Counted from the stretch's first letter, positions 23,209 through 35,401 are shown. The stretch is 64,000 bases of DNA from Crossaster papposus (GCA_037893245.1 JBAIAA010000237.1:1426001-1490000), one strand, 5' to 3'. The notes: generated by a model not told the origin, from the letters alone. A program made the numbers and translations.

Positions 23209-23476
23209 TTGTAAAGGGAACGTATACGTTTGGTAATTACTCTAAAAATTAATGGCAATAAAAACTTACTTGGTTAGAAGTACAGCAGCTTTATCATGCA
23301 ATTTTTAGAAACTCTTCACTTTTTTTTAATTCGAAGTACTTGTGGAAAAAGATATCACTTTTTATCCACATATTTGAATCCGAGAAGCGATACTGCATGC
23401 AGTGACGTTTCTTACAGGTTAGTTTTATGGTACATGTATATATTATAGGATTGAAACAAACGTATACGATCTCTTT
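23209..23476. mobile_element. GATCGTATACG MITE, shorter copy
   Basis: AAAGGGAACGTATACGTTTG at the left and ACGTATACGATCTCTTT at the right, with the family interior reversed relative to 5221-5609 and about 120 bp missing. Confidence 0.8.
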
Positions 23477-23739
23477 AATAAGAAAAAATGGTAATGTTTA
23501 TGCGTTATGCTGTGGTATTGCGTTTAAACGGTGACCTGTGAAACACGTCGACGTCATTAAATTGGTCCATTGGGAAGGGCGCCGTTTACGGCGAGTAGGG
23601 AAACTCCATCTGAAGCTGTCCGCCATCGCCACACCCCCTCCCCTTTTTGGGCGCGTGGTTGATTTTAATTTTGTTTTACGAAGATCTAAACCAAACGGCC
23701 ATAAATATGAAAAATTTGGTTTGGTTTATTTGGGATTAT

Positions 23740-24062
23740 AAGAGAAAAAGTCGTATCCTCATTGAGTGATCCCCACAATGTCGCTTCCCAGGTTGTATCG
23801 TAAACTTCCCACGCCCGAGATGCGAGATGATCTGCGACTAGACTCGCGGTGGCAGTAGAACTTCATACGGGCGTGATCCCTGACCATACGAAATTCTGGT
23901 GTTTATAACTTCTGATTAGTGCCATCGAACAAAGATACCGACAATTTGGGAAACCGCCAACATTAGGTCAAGATAGCCTAGTTGGTAGAGCTTTAGTCCG
24001 GTATAATCCTGGCGGTCAAAGTTTTGAGTCCCGCCAGTTGTTTTTGTTCACTTTGAGATTTC
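23740..24062 (+). mobile_element. SINE family 1 copy with upstream associated repeat
   Basis: A TCCTCATTGAGTGATCC...ACAATGTCGCTTCCCAGG segment (also at 56350-56460) precedes a tRNA-like region with A box TAGCCTAGTTGGTAGAGC and B box GTTTTGAGTCCCGCC, then the tail TTTTTGTTCACTTTGAG. The cloverleaf is incomplete, so it is not a tRNA gene. Confidence 0.75.
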
Positions 24063-24107
24063 ATTTTACAATATATAAAAACATTCACGACTGTCTAAAT
24101 TATTTTT

Positions 24108-24399
24108 TAAAATGGATGGGTAGAGAATTTGTATTTATTTGTATAGTAAATATTGTGACGCTGACCTGTTTAAAGTTTTGTATAATTTATAAAAGCGGAA
24201 AAATCAAAGAACAAAAAGGCTGTTCTTGCAAATGCAATCTGGTTTTTTGACTGCCTTTAGACGAATTCAATAAATTGGGGGCGGTGTTTGAAAATATATT
24301 TTACAGGATGCTTGAGACATTCACTTACAGTCAAGTAAGGTATTTCATAATAATTCAGTAGGTTTTGTTATGTTGGAAACTGGTGTATACTACCTTTAA
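24108..24399. mobile_element. Diverged GGTAGGATACACC-type MITE
   Basis: AGTAAATATTGTGACGCTGA, TAAAGTTTTGTATAA and the right end TGGTGTATACTACCTTT are recognisable. The left end is lost. Confidence 0.65.
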
Positions 24400-25144
24400 C
24401 AATCAATTACAAAATATATTGTTTACTTTAAAAAAATCCTGTCGAGAATAAGCCACAAGAATAATACATTTATACATGTATGCCAAAGTGGAAAGAACAG
24501 GGTGAAAACTAAAATAGTTCGCAACACCCATCACTATATAGAAATTAGTATATAGTCCATACAGCTCATGTAAAGCTCAGCATAAATACTCTAAACCATC
24601 AAAAAGAAATCGGCACTTTTAGGCATTACCCCATGAATCACGAGTGGTGCTGTTAAAGTATTAATCGGATAATTATCTCCTTTAAAATTATCGCCTTTTA
24701 TTTAATACACGTACATCCCCATCGTGACCTGTGAGCAAGTACGTACAATGTACATGTACATGTACATGTACTTCCTGTTTCACTTTTTAAGCGGACTGTC
24801 CTATCGCACAAAAGCTCTTACCATTATAACAAAGGAAAACGCTACCACCACACACGGGCCAAGGCCGGCCCGGCAAGTCGTATTATGAATATTCATTATC
24901 CAATGTGCTTGTCAGGATTCGTTTACGGGACAATATTTCTACGATTTTCAATCTCTAATGAACAGTTTTCGCCAAAATATTCACATCTTTGGTTGTAAAT
25001 CTTGTCAGTGCTTTTATAGTTACTGTTTTAACTGTTATTTATACGTAAATTCGTCCGAAAAATCATGTTTTCATCCCCAATAATTATACGATTAGATCCT
25101 TAGACTGGATCCTAAATGGGATCCACCCGTGCTGCGCCGTTTGT

Positions 25145-25217
25145 GATTGGTTCAATTGTGACCAATGGCAGCAAGGTAGTATCGACTAATCAGAGGGCCT
25201 GCGCCAAGGGTATAAAA
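25145..25217 (+). promoter_or_regulatory. H3 promoter: two CCAAT boxes and TATA box
   Basis: A reverse CCAAT (ATTGG, 25146-25150), a forward CCAAT (25162-25166) and TATAAAA (25211-25217) precede the H3 ATG at 25278. This order and spacing is typical of replication-dependent histone genes. Confidence 0.85.
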
Positions 25218-25220
25218 TGA

Positions 25221-25688
<468 letters not shown>

Positions 25689-25721
25689 GGACTTGACACT
25701 TGTCCCCCCCCCCAACTAAAC

Positions 25722-25737
25722 GGCTCTTTTCAGAGCC
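25722..25737 (+). terminator. Histone mRNA 3' stem-loop of H3
   Basis: GGCTCTTTTCAGAGCC is identical to the H4 stem-loop, 33 bases after the stop, and is followed by the purine-rich CAAAAAAAGAGATTG. Confidence 0.98.
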
Positions 25738-26017
25738 AACACAAAGTCAAAAAAAGAGATTGAATTCATGTCGTGTTTGTTTTCCCGCTTGTAATTGTGT
25801 ATACTTATAATAATATCTAGGTAGGTCACTAGGTGGTGTTTCTCCATACAACAATTGGTCGTTGGACTTGGAAAGAACTTCTAAAATGAAAACCAATGAC
25901 AAGGAAACTACTATTTTTTATTGGCTCAGCCTTGGAACAATACATTTTTAACTGCCTTGTGTAATGAGAGCGCGCGTAAGATTAAACTGCATTACTTATC
26001 GCATGGTGGCCAATTTC

Positions 26018-26150
26018 ATAAAATGTGTAAGAAAACAAGAAGTTGCTTGGTATAAAAACGTCTTGCTCGGTAAAAACAGGTTACTTGCCAAAACCTTCAT
26101 GTGCTTTAAATGCTAAGCAAAAACAAGCTGAATATCAGTCGTATAAACAT
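26018..26150. mobile_element. Remnant of the CCAATTTCA...GCTAAGCA MITE
   Basis: AATTTCATAAAATGTGTAAG and TGCTAAGCAAAAACAAGCTG match internal parts of the complete copy at 63116-63359. Confidence 0.55.
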
Positions 26151-26299
26151 CTTCGGAAAAACAGGGTTATAAACAGTTATAAACCCAAATTTCTAGTGAT
26201 TTACAGACAGTGAATGGGGAGAATTCGACCAGATATGAAAAACCAACAGTCCTACTCCTAAAGTCTAACCCAGAGACAGGGCGATGACGTGGCCATGCA

Positions 26300-27042
26300 C
26301 AGGGGGGGGCCGGAGGGGGGCCCAAGAAAGTGCGCCACCAACGTTGAAATGTATCTCATTCGTTCTTCCACGCTCGAGCTCAGGAGCCACACATCTCACA
26401 CAGTAAATACGTATGATCGCTACCGCGAAGCGCACCATTGAAACACGTACAGATTTGCTCCGTGTATCGCTCTCCGCATTTAGTGATTCATACAACGTCC
26501 GCAAAGCCAGGTACGCAGGCACGATCTACACGGATTTTGTTTGGGGCGATGTCATTTTCTGCCATTTTCGTTCGAAAACAACACGATAAAACGCAAGGGG
26601 GTCACAGGCAGATTTTTTTAAAAATTCAGTATATCACTGCTACATCCTTTGTTAACGTATCCATGGAAAAAAATGAGTGGGGTCAAAGCACGATTGTTCA
26701 CAATTTATCGATTATTATTGCCCTTTTTAGGGGAGGTATTTGTTAACGTCGTTTGAGTATTTGTGCACAATCTCCACGCGCATCAACGGTACGTCAACGC
26801 TTAATTTTTTCGACTGCTTTTTTCATTTTCAATACAATTTTTGCCATTGGATGATAAACATTAAGGTAAATAACAACCTTGTACAACTACAAAAGACAAG
26901 ATGTTAAGATTGGAAGCCAAAAACTCTTTATTTTTCGAGTGAGAAAATTGTTCCCCCCTATTTTGAGAATGGACGGTACCACAGCGTTTCGCAATCACAG
27001 CCTCGAAGGGCCCCCCCTCCGCCCCCCCCCCCCCCCCCCCTG
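26300..27042. mobile_element. Non-autonomous hAT-like element, copy 1 (8-bp TSD)
   Basis: The element is 743 bp, starts CAGGGGGGGGCCGGAGG and ends in a C run plus CTG. It is bounded by the 8-bp direct repeat GCCATGCA (26292-26299 and 27043-27050). CAGGG ends with an 8-bp duplication are the hAT signature. It has no transposase ORF. The second copy, reversed, is at 30404-31136. Confidence 0.93.
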
Positions 27043-27086
27043 GCCATGCACTTGCTTATAATACTTGTCTGTAGCTGTACTATAGT

Positions 27087-27250
27087 ATACAAATATTGAC
27101 TGCTTTGAGTGGTATAGTAAAACTAGCCTCCCGAGGTGATCCATGGAGCATTCTATTTTCCCGAGGCGAAGCCGAGGGAAAATAGAATGCTTCATGGATC
27201 ACCGAGGGAGGCTAGTTTTACTATACCGCGAAATAAAGCAGTCAATATTT
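27087..27250. mobile_element. 164-bp palindromic MITE
   Basis: The ends AAATATTGACTGCTTT and AAAGCAGTCAATATTT bracket arms of about 75 bp (GGTATAGTAAAACTAGCCTC, CATTCTATTTTCCCGAGG) around GCGAAGC. Confidence 0.88.
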
Positions 27251-27603
27251 GTTTTATAACACCCCACTCACAGATTCTGCACAATTTAAGCTTCCTGAAA
27301 GTATAGTAATGACAACAAATCTCCGAATTATACGTCTCTCGATCATACGTGTACTTTGTTGCCTTGATGAACGGGTGCGAAGGTGATAGAGCAATGTTTA
27401 CGCAATGCACCGAAACACCGTCTGGGTTTCAGTCACGCTTTCGTTGCTATGCGCATAGTTCGTGTGTTGCTATGCGCATAGTCCTTTTTTGCGTGGTATA
27501 GTCTTTTTGGATAGCGCAAGTAAAAAATAGTAAAAATAGCAAGTGACACGTGCCGCGCTTTCGGCCAATCAAGACACAGAATCTGTGAGTGAGGTGTTAT
27601 AAT
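27251..27603. mobile_element. Inverted-repeat element, TTATAACACC ends (~350 bp)
   Basis: The ends TTATAACACCCCACTCACAG and its inverse CTGTGAGTGAGGTGTTATAA bound a segment with no ORF. It abuts the palindromic MITE at 27087-27250. Confidence 0.7.
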
Positions 27604-27609
27604 AGCAGA

Positions 27610-29980
27610 TACTCGACCTTCACAGACCTAAAAAAAATAAAAATAGTGACGAATGGTTGAATTCTCCCCCCCCCCCCCGGCCCTGCCAACTCTTATTGAT
27701 AATTTGGCTGGGGTCACTTTTCTGGCCAAGGACCATTGTCAATGATTGTAGTTCTGCACAAGAAATAAACACAAAACGCCGTTTTTTTAAAGATGGTTGT
27801 ATGATAATTGATATGAATGTTTTATTCTTTTATTTTTAAATGATCTTTCCAAACATCAGTTGGTTCAAAACGCGTCAGTTTTGTAGCCCGAAAATTGTAA
27901 AAGGTCACGCCGCAATTTGAAAAGACCATTAGCCTCTGTCATGACCTTTCTAAAAGGTCAACGCGAGGAAAATTGTCAAAATGGCGGCGCTTACCAACAG
28001 CAACACGTGTGTCGTCGATGTCAGAACTTTATGGCTTACGACGGAGCTCTAAAGGCTGTGGTTATTTCGAGAGGATAAACCGTAGGCATAAGGTTAAATG
28101 TCATCCAAAACCGTAAAATTACGAAAGAGAAAGAAACAGCGACTGAAAAAATGGTCAGTTTGTGAAAGCGTGCTGCGCTATATACGTACGTGCGTAGCTA
28201 GCGGATGTCAGACAAGTCGACCGTTGAGACAACTCGACTCGGGACAAGTCGACCGTTGAGACAACTCGCCCGTTGAGACAACTCGCCCGTTGAGACAACT
28301 CGACCATTGGGAGAGCTATAGCTGTACTTCGACGTTTACATTGTTTATAAACAGTAAATGTTGGGCCGACTTTCCTCATGCAATGTTGCCATACTTCTTT
28401 GTTGACAAACTGCAAATTCATTGTACCTTTACCATGTTAATGTTATTAATGCTTGCTATTTACCCTCTGTTAACAATTTAGGTGTAAGCTTAGTCCGAAA
28501 AAAAAACCAAAACGGTGGCGTCCAGAAATTGTGCACACAACCGAGTGCTCCCTAATTGGTCGTGGCGCAATTGAATAATTCTTGAAAAATTCAAGTTTAA
28601 TATTTACGAACTTCTTTTAATGTCAGGTTTCAGTCAATAAAAGGGTAAAATATTACTAGATTTCACAGGCGTCTGTACATTTAATGTGACAGTATTTAAA
28701 ACTGGTTTTTAAATTAACATTGCAGGATCAGGAATGTTGAGGTTTAACGTCCATATAGTAATTATGTGAACCAAGTGCTTGTGTGTAAAGCCCCAAATTT
28801 ATATTTGATGTCAAAAAATAATTAAAAATACAAAAATAATATTGCTTGTACATGTATCAAGTTGTATGAATTGGCCCCAGAATTTGTTTACTGTATGGCA
28901 TTCAAATATGGCTTTCAAATAAAGCTTCAGTTCAGTGCCACTGAATTTTTTGTTTTGTTTAAATGTTAATTGGGCCTAACCGGTTTTCTAAGGAGCATAA
29001 ATACACGGCGGGTCTTTTCAAGTGCAGGAAAGAAAATCTAGTTTTATGATTGGCCGTTTTTTATTAAGTATTTCCCCGCAATTCACTAACTATCTGTTGT
29101 CTTTCCTCCATGGTATAGCTACTTACGTTAGTCTTACGCGAGAGCTCGGAAGCCATATTGACAAATTTCCGCAAAACGCCCTCTTCGGTTGATTTTCGTC
29201 ATTTCATGACAGAGGCTAATGAGCACACTGCGCGCGTGATCAAGCAAGGGATGGATATATATCGTGCCGTTAATTTAATAGCGGGCGCACTTTCTATCTA
29301 CGGCTAGGCTCTGCCTCCATGGTCACATTTAGTGGTCTCCATTGTATTACATGTAGTACAGTACGCGCACGCGTTTTTAAAGGACACGTGTGACTGGAAA
29401 TACGACTAGTGTACACGGTCCGTTATTATTTCAAACATTTGAAATTAAACGAAATTAAAACAAAAACTACCTAATTTGGAGGAATACATGTAGTTACATG
29501 TATATATAATTTCTAGCTGAGCTAATCGATTTGCATAAGCATTGAAGTGTTTACAAAGCAAGCGCTGACCTCATTCGGCACGCAAGACGCGCGACGGACG
29601 TACGTGTGTAGTACTAGTTTTGTGATAAAAAGCTTACCGGACGGAGAAAGGATGCAAGTCAGGATTAGAACTTTGGCACCTCAGGAATGGAAGCACATAA
29701 TTGGGTACTACTACTAGTCTTCAAGACAATGGCCTCGTCTGGCGCACCAATTGAAGAGGTAACGATGGAGAATGGACATCTGGAAAGATATTGGAGATTG
29801 TGAGTATTGTTTAAAACAAAGTACGGACTACGGAGATGCTGCCTAGCGGTTCCCATCCGGCCCGTGAGGCTGGTACCGGTAAGTAAACAGCTCGGACTCA
29901 TTTCGTTCGCTCTGTGGTATTTTGTTATTTAAAAGAAATAGGCCTTATACAGTGCATGTACACACACAAACATCAAGCAG
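27610..29980. other. Intergenic stretch between H3 and the H2A pseudogene
   Basis: No gene was recognised. A YY1-like CAAAATGGCGGCG at 27978-27990 next to a CpG-containing stretch could be an orphan promoter, but no exon follows that I can identify. A short tandem repeat sits at 28205-28310. The remainder shows no structure I recognise. Confidence 0.5.
28205..28310. repeat. 17-bp tandem repeat (GTTGAGACAACTCGCCC)
   Basis: About five irregular units carry GTTGAGACAACTCG followed by CCC or ACC. The unit shares the ACTCG-CC core with the 16-bp arrays at 41.5-45.9 kb and with a short patch at 54570-54640. Confidence 0.85.
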
Positions 29981-30015
29981 ACATGATTTTCAATTCTCTT
30001 TTTTGAAAATGTGGT

Positions 30016-30033
30016 GGCTCTATAAAAAGAGCC
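30016..30033 (-). terminator. Damaged histone stem-loop of the H2A pseudogene
   Basis: On the minus strand it reads GGCTCTTTTTATAGAGCC, with the 6-bp stem intact but the loop expanded by two bases relative to GGCTCTTTTCAGAGCC. A purine-rich CAAAAAAGAGAAT follows at the normal distance. Confidence 0.9.
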
Positions 30034-30056
30034 GGTTGGTTTTGAAAGTTCAGCGT

Positions 30057-30332
30057 CTATGTTTGAGCCTTGGAGGTCTTGCCAGCCAACTCGAGGATCT
30101 CAGCGCAGCGGCCAAGTACGACCATGGAGGAATAAATCTAGTTTATTCCTTCATGGGTCGACCGGGGGAACCGGCTCCCACACGCTGGGCATAGTTGCCC
30201 TTGCGAAGAAAACGGTGAACACGGCCCACGGGAACTGCAGACCAGCTCTGGAAGATCGGCTCTTGGCCTTGGCGCGAGCTTTTCCTTCCTTCTTATTCCT
30301 CCATGCTTTCCGCGTCCAGACACTTTCACATG
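30057..30332 (-). pseudogene. Histone H2A pseudogene
   Basis: Read on the minus strand, the H2A protein is recognisable in pieces: SGRGK, then [18 protein letters not shown], then [20 protein letters not shown] after a 1-base deletion, and AAEILELAGK. Defects seen are an insertion of CATGGAGGAATAAGAAGGAA-like sequence after SGRGK, the frameshift at FPVGR, a second hairpin insertion (about 30121-30154) replacing part of APVYLAAVLEYL, and loss of everything between ELAG and a lysine-rich terminus (KTSKAQ). The usual ~125 codons are reduced to about 90 scrambled ones. It is divergent from the H2B pseudogene 1.9 kb away, as in normal histone pairs. It is non-functional as H2A. Confidence 0.93.
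30121..30154. mobile_element. ~33-bp hairpin insertion in the H2A pseudogene
   Basis: CATGGAGGAATAAA, TCTAG, TTTATTCCTTCATG: near-perfect 14-bp arms around a 5-base loop. The ends match the 29-bp hairpin at 37065-37093 and another fragment of the same sequence near 30290-30305. Confidence 0.7.
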
Positions 30333-30403
30333 TTCAGCAAAATTAAGTGTAGGATTTCATAACTCATAAAATGTGCGCCTTACATTTGTATAGCTACCGG
30401 GGG

Positions 30404-31136
30404 CAGGGGGGGGGGGGGGGGGGGCGGAGGGGGGGCCCTTCGAGGCTGTGATTGCGAAACGCTGTGGTACCGTCCATTCTCAAAATAGGGGGGAACAATT
30501 TTCTCACTCGAAAAATAAAGAGTTTTTTGCATCCAATCTTAACATCTTGTCTTTTGTAGTTGTACAAGGTTGTTATTTACCTTAATGTTTATCATCCAAT
30601 GACAAAAATTGTATTGAAAATGAAAATAGCAGTCGAAACAATTAAGCGTTGACGTACCGTTGATGCGCGTGGAGATTGTGCACAAATACTCAAACGATGT
30701 TGACAAATACCTCCCCTAAAAAGGGCAATAATAATCGATAAATTGTGAAAAATCGTGCTTTGACCCCACTAATTTTTTTTCATGGATACGTTAAAAAATG
30801 ATGTAGCAGTGATATACTGAATTTTTTAAAAAATCTGCCTGTGACCCCCTTGCGTTTTATCGTGTTGTTTTCGAACGAAACTGGCCGAAAATGACATCGC
30901 CCCAAAACAAATTCGTGTAGATCGTGCATGTGTTTCTGGTTTTGCGGACGTTGCATGAATCACTGAATTCGGAGAGCGATACACGGAGCAAATTTGTACG
31001 TGTTCCAATGGTACGCCGCGCGAGAGCGATCTATACGTGTACTGTGTGAGATGTGCAGCTCTCGAGCGTGGAAGAATGAATGAGATACATTTCAACGTTG
31101 GTGGCGCACTTTGTTGGGCCCCCCCTCCGCCCCCTG
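30404..31136. mobile_element. Non-autonomous hAT-like element, copy 2 (8-bp TSD)
   Basis: A 733-bp copy in inverse orientation to 26300-27042. It starts CAGGGGGGGG and ends CCGCCCCCTG, with the 8-bp direct repeat ACCGGGGG on both sides (30396-30403 and 31137-31144). It lies immediately 5' of the H2A pseudogene, where that gene's promoter would have been. Confidence 0.94.
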
Positions 31137-32044
31137 ACCGGGGGATGGACCGATCCGGCCTGTCAATCACTACGCGCGCATTGACCAATAAGATTACGAG
31201 TTTTGTTCAGGCAACTTAGCAACGGTTGCTACAGGCGTGGTCCGCCATTAGCTCGGTCAAACTATCACATGTGGTTAGAAACGTGTACACAAACAAATGG
31301 CTTCGGTACGAAAAAGCACCGTATTTGACAATCAAAATACGGCTTTATGGAGTTTTAAAAATTGTCAAAAATATGCATGAATGGTCATGAAATATGTAAA
31401 TAACACGCTGGTACTCGGATTACGACATCATTTTTTTCCGTTAAATACCAAAACAAATCTCGAAAATGAGAATTACCGTTGAACTCGTGTGACGTGAACG
31501 GCGGGAATGTCAAGAACATCAAGGTCAAGGACAGTGCAGTCTAAGGTAGGATGTAATGCTCTACATGTATAGCAGTCTATTAATTAGGCTATGGTTTAAT
31601 CCTGTTGTGACAAAATACGCGATTTATTCCAGTACCGGTAGTGACTTACCAAGCAACACTTGCATGCGGATATACACCGTCCATACAAATTGACATGCAT
31701 GCATGCTTCATTTCCCCCAACTGCAACTTAACCATCCTCCATGTACTGTTCATACCGTTCCTTAAAATAATGGTCATCCTTTTAGTTCGCCCGCTAGCTT
31801 ACTGATAGTAATTTTGTCCCCGCCTAAAAGTTTAAATCAACATTTTCGTTGTACGTGTTCTACGCCTAGCCTACACGTACATGTACATGTACATGTGTGC
31901 AACTTGACCGAGGTAATGGCGTCGCCATGCCGTTGCTAAGGTGGGCGGGGCTTATGGTCAAATCCGGATCGGTCCATTCTGATCAGCTGAGAAGGACTCT
32001 GTGCGGAATTCTGCGATTGTCCAATGAGCACTCGCCATATCGAC

Positions 32045-32172
32045 CAATCACAGAGACCACTGCCGCACGCTGACTGTGGATTTTAGTGCCGTGTGCAAAC
32101 AACAGTGCCGGTGACCAATAATAAGCACGTGGTTTTTTTTAGGATCCTGATCAGAATCCATATAATTTGCAT
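32045..32172 (+). promoter_or_regulatory. Relic H2B promoter: CCAAT boxes and octamer
   Basis: CCAAT at about 32045 and 32115 and a perfect octamer ATTTGCAT (32165-32172), the Oct-1 site characteristic of H2B promoters, lie upstream of the H2B pseudogene start at 32244. Confidence 0.75.
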
Positions 32173-32243
32173 AGCAGTTGTACATGTACATACAGGGCAG
32201 TAATTTCGTCAAACGTTTGACAACGCGCGCCCTGACGAGAATC

Positions 32244-32567
32244 ATGCCTCCAAAACCAAGCGGAAATGGTGCTCCCGGTCCCAGCACCAAGAAGAAGGAG
32301 GCACAAGAGACGATAAAACTACGGCATCTACATCTACAACAAGGTGATGAAGAAAGGCCACCCCGACACCGGTATCTCAAGCCGTGCCATGAACAGCTTC
32401 GTCAATGACATTTTTCGAGCAGATTGCCCACTACAACAATTACAACAAGAAGTCGACCATCCACACTAGCCGTGAGGTACAGGCTGCCCGGTGCTAGTGG
32501 CCAAGCATGCAGTCAGCGAGGGCACCAAGGCCGCCACCAAGTACATATGTACATCACTTCCAAATAA
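32244..32567 (+). pseudogene. Histone H2B pseudogene
   Basis: Recognisable H2B blocks are MPPKPSGNGAPGPSTKKK (N-tail), [48 protein letters not shown] and LVAKHAVSEGTKAATKY. Frameshifts separate the tail from YGIYIY and follow VNDIF. SI (before MNSF), GEASRL (before AHYN) and most of LLLPGEL are missing. An internal stop ends the first frame at about 32406. The C-terminus runs into an ATGTAC insertion before a relic TAA. The promoter octamer and a degenerate stem-loop show that it descends from a real replication-dependent gene rather than from a processed mRNA. Confidence 0.94.
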
Positions 32568-32608
32568 CAAGTGTGCAGGAGACTGCAGAAAATGCCTTCA
32601 AATCACCA

Positions 32609-32639
32609 GGCTCTGTTTCTTTCTCTATGCTATGGAGCC
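32609..32639 (+). terminator. Degenerate histone stem-loop of the H2B pseudogene
   Basis: The stem halves GGCTCT and GGAGCC are kept but separated by about 19 bases instead of 4, followed by the purine-rich AAAATAAGAGATT. It could not bind SLBP normally. Confidence 0.75.
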
Positions 32640-33253
32640 ACCAAATATTCAAAATAAGAGATTAGACCCATGTCTGCTACTGTACTGTGCAAAGAAAATA
32701 AAGTGAACAGTTTTTAATGTTATAATTTGTAAAATCTTTCCAATAACTAGTTTTTTTACGCCTATTTTTATTCAGCCCTAGCCCTATAAATGAAGTTTAA
32801 TTTTCCTTTACCCCTAAGCTTTTGGGTGATTTTTTTTTTTTTTTTTATATTTCAGATTGTTACAAAAATTTGAACATGGTCATTTACATTCTGTAAAAGT
32901 TGGGAAAAAACGGAAATTAGTGATAAGAAGATGAAAATAAATCTGGAATTTTTGTAACCTCGGACATTCCAAGGGGCATTAGTCAACTGACTAGTAGGTA
33001 AATTTACAAAGAAATTGGCAAGGCGAAGCACGAAACGTTGCTCTATGTTGGTGGCAGTCTCCCAAATTGTCAGTATCTTTGTTCGAGGGCACTAGTCGAA
33101 GTCAAAAACACCAGAATGCTTTATGGCCCAGGGATCACACCCAATTTTACGATTACAACCTGGGAAGAAATATTGTGGGGATTAATCAATAATGAGGATA
33201 CAACTTGTTTATCTAATAAACCACTACAAAAATGACGGTAAATTTGCATACAT

Positions 33254-33405
33254 TTAAAAGTGAACAAAGAAATTGGCAAGGCAGGACTCGCCCCTGCGAC
33301 CTCCGGAGACTGCCAACATAGGGCAAGATAGCTCGCCGGTCCGGTATTCCAGAGGTTGCAGGTTTGAGTCCCGCCTTGCCAATTTCTTTGTTCACTTTGA
33401 AATAT
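33254..33405. mobile_element. SINE family 1 foldback (inverted half plus full copy)
   Basis: AAGTGAACAAAGAAATTGGC, AAGGCAGGACTCG and CCTGCGACCTCCGGA appear first in reverse. After about 50 bases, the same B-box-to-tail segment follows in forward orientation ending TTTCTTTGTTCACTT. The ~50-bp arms could form a stable hairpin RNA. Confidence 0.8.
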
Positions 33406-33419
33406 ATGTGGCATGTACC

Positions 33420-35100
33420 TACTTTACCCTAATTTCCAGCATTTTTCAATTGAACGACTTTTGTTTCCCACCCTTTTTTTAAAAAGTATTTTTCGATTAC
33501 CATCTGATTGTTTCTTGAATACAATCATCTTCAGGGATGAGAATGTCAATTAAGTCTTAAAATCGATGAAATGTATAAAAAAAGACCTTGGGGAGGGGCG
33601 GGGGTGTCGTCCCATTACACACTGGTTTTACATTAGAAAACATTAGGTCGGATAATACAAAGAATTTGACGAGGTCCTGCGGAGTTCGTTATACAGAAGT
33701 CGACTGTACATGCCACACAATTCGTTAGAAATCACAATACATGTACATGTATATGTCTTTTGTATAATTACATAAGAATGTATTCAGAATTTAGAAGATT
33801 TATTTAGAATTAACTGAAGACAAATTATTTCCATAGCACTATCAACCATACCCCCACAGGTGCATTATAAAAAATAAATTGTTAATCCATAAACTGTGTA
33901 CATGTACTATAAACTGGGCAAAATACAGTCATTTGCATGTGTTCCTATAGGAAACAATTCTGCCCACATAATACATACAAACTCTATGCACAAAAGACAG
34001 TCTGTGCATTTGTGTGCTGAACAACTGACCCAAATAGTGACTTCTGCATAGGAGGGTTAAGCCACCTTCTTGTAATTTATCTAACTACAAAAAAACATGA
34101 TTATGTAACTCAACCATTTAGGAACAAACAAAAAAGAAACAGTCCAAAACTCCAACTACAGAGTTTTCTTAAAGTAAACAGGAAATTGTATATAAAAAAT
34201 AAAATTGTATACGAAACCAAAAAATCATAGAATACCGTAAATTAAATTTCCTAAGCCTTAATTATACACACAAAAGATTGTGAAAATATTGCAGTTTTGC
34301 AATTTATTTGCTGTTTTCAAGACTAATTATATTGGTCACATTCCCAGTCCAATGCTTCATGTACATGTAGTGTACACACTGTGTTGCATATAAATTACAT
34401 TATTATATAAACACCTTTACAACAAGGTCATTAGGACTTTGGAAATGTCCTTGTTATAACAGGTACCAAGCTTGTATTATCAGTAATGGAAAAACAAAGA
34501 AAAACCAAAACTTAGGACCTAAGTGTTTTCCTTGTTATAAAGCAGTGCTCTTATTATCACTGGGTTTGACATGCAACTTCACACAATAATGTTGTCGACG
34601 TTGCATGCGACTGAGGACTGCAACTACTCAGTCTCAATGTCTGGCAGAAAACAAAATGTGATGTAATTTAGTTCTTGCAGGAGTTAAAAACTTATCAGCA
34701 TGATATAATAAAAAATATATAAAATTTACTGACGTGATTTTTCATTTTTAAGCACCCTAAATTTTTCCTCTGTTTAATCAAAAGTGCAAAAATATGAGGG
34801 AAAAATAGCCTATTAAGATTTTATAATAGAAAAGAAATTTCATAACCAAACTCTGGTACTGACCCCTATTTCCCAATAATTTGTATTGAATATAAGTTGT
34901 TTATTATCTGTTATTAACCCTAACAATCCCTATCCAGTCAAACTCCAGCACCAGTTTTTTTTTGGAATCTGTTGTTAGGATGAGTAATGGACCCCTAAAG
35001 TGATTGACTTTTACTTACAGTCCAGGAATTTGTGTGTTCAGTTTTCCAATAAGTGTTGGGATTTGCAAGGATAGGTGTGGTTCCTGGTAAATTAGGCTAG
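33420..35100. other. Intergenic stretch before the MPST cluster
   Basis: AT-rich unique-looking DNA with scattered TGTACATG motifs. No exon, RNA gene or bounded repeat was recognised. Confidence 0.6.
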
Positions 35101-35401
35101 GGGGAATTAGGGTTATTGACTCCACTGTTGAATGAGCAGGCAAGTCGTTTGATATGTTCAGTTACCCAACAACTTGTTGAGTTAGACTGAGCAGTAAAGT
35201 CATACAAGACACAACTGGAATCAGTTAGATTTAGCAGGCAAATCCTGGGGAAGTGGGAACCATTAGGGGTTTAGGTTGATGATTTTGTTGAAAAATTTAT
35301 GAAATGCAAGGAACTCTTGCAGTGGACCGAGAGCTAACCAATAAGCTTGGGCGACTGTCAGTTAGTCACTGGAGCCTACTGCATTCTGCCCACTCGATTA
35401 T

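Noticed and set aside
27960-28140. Possible gene start with CAAAATGGCGGCG (YY1-like) motif
   Set aside because: No exon with recognisable protein similarity or good splice sites follows on either strand, so it is noted only as a possible orphan promoter.
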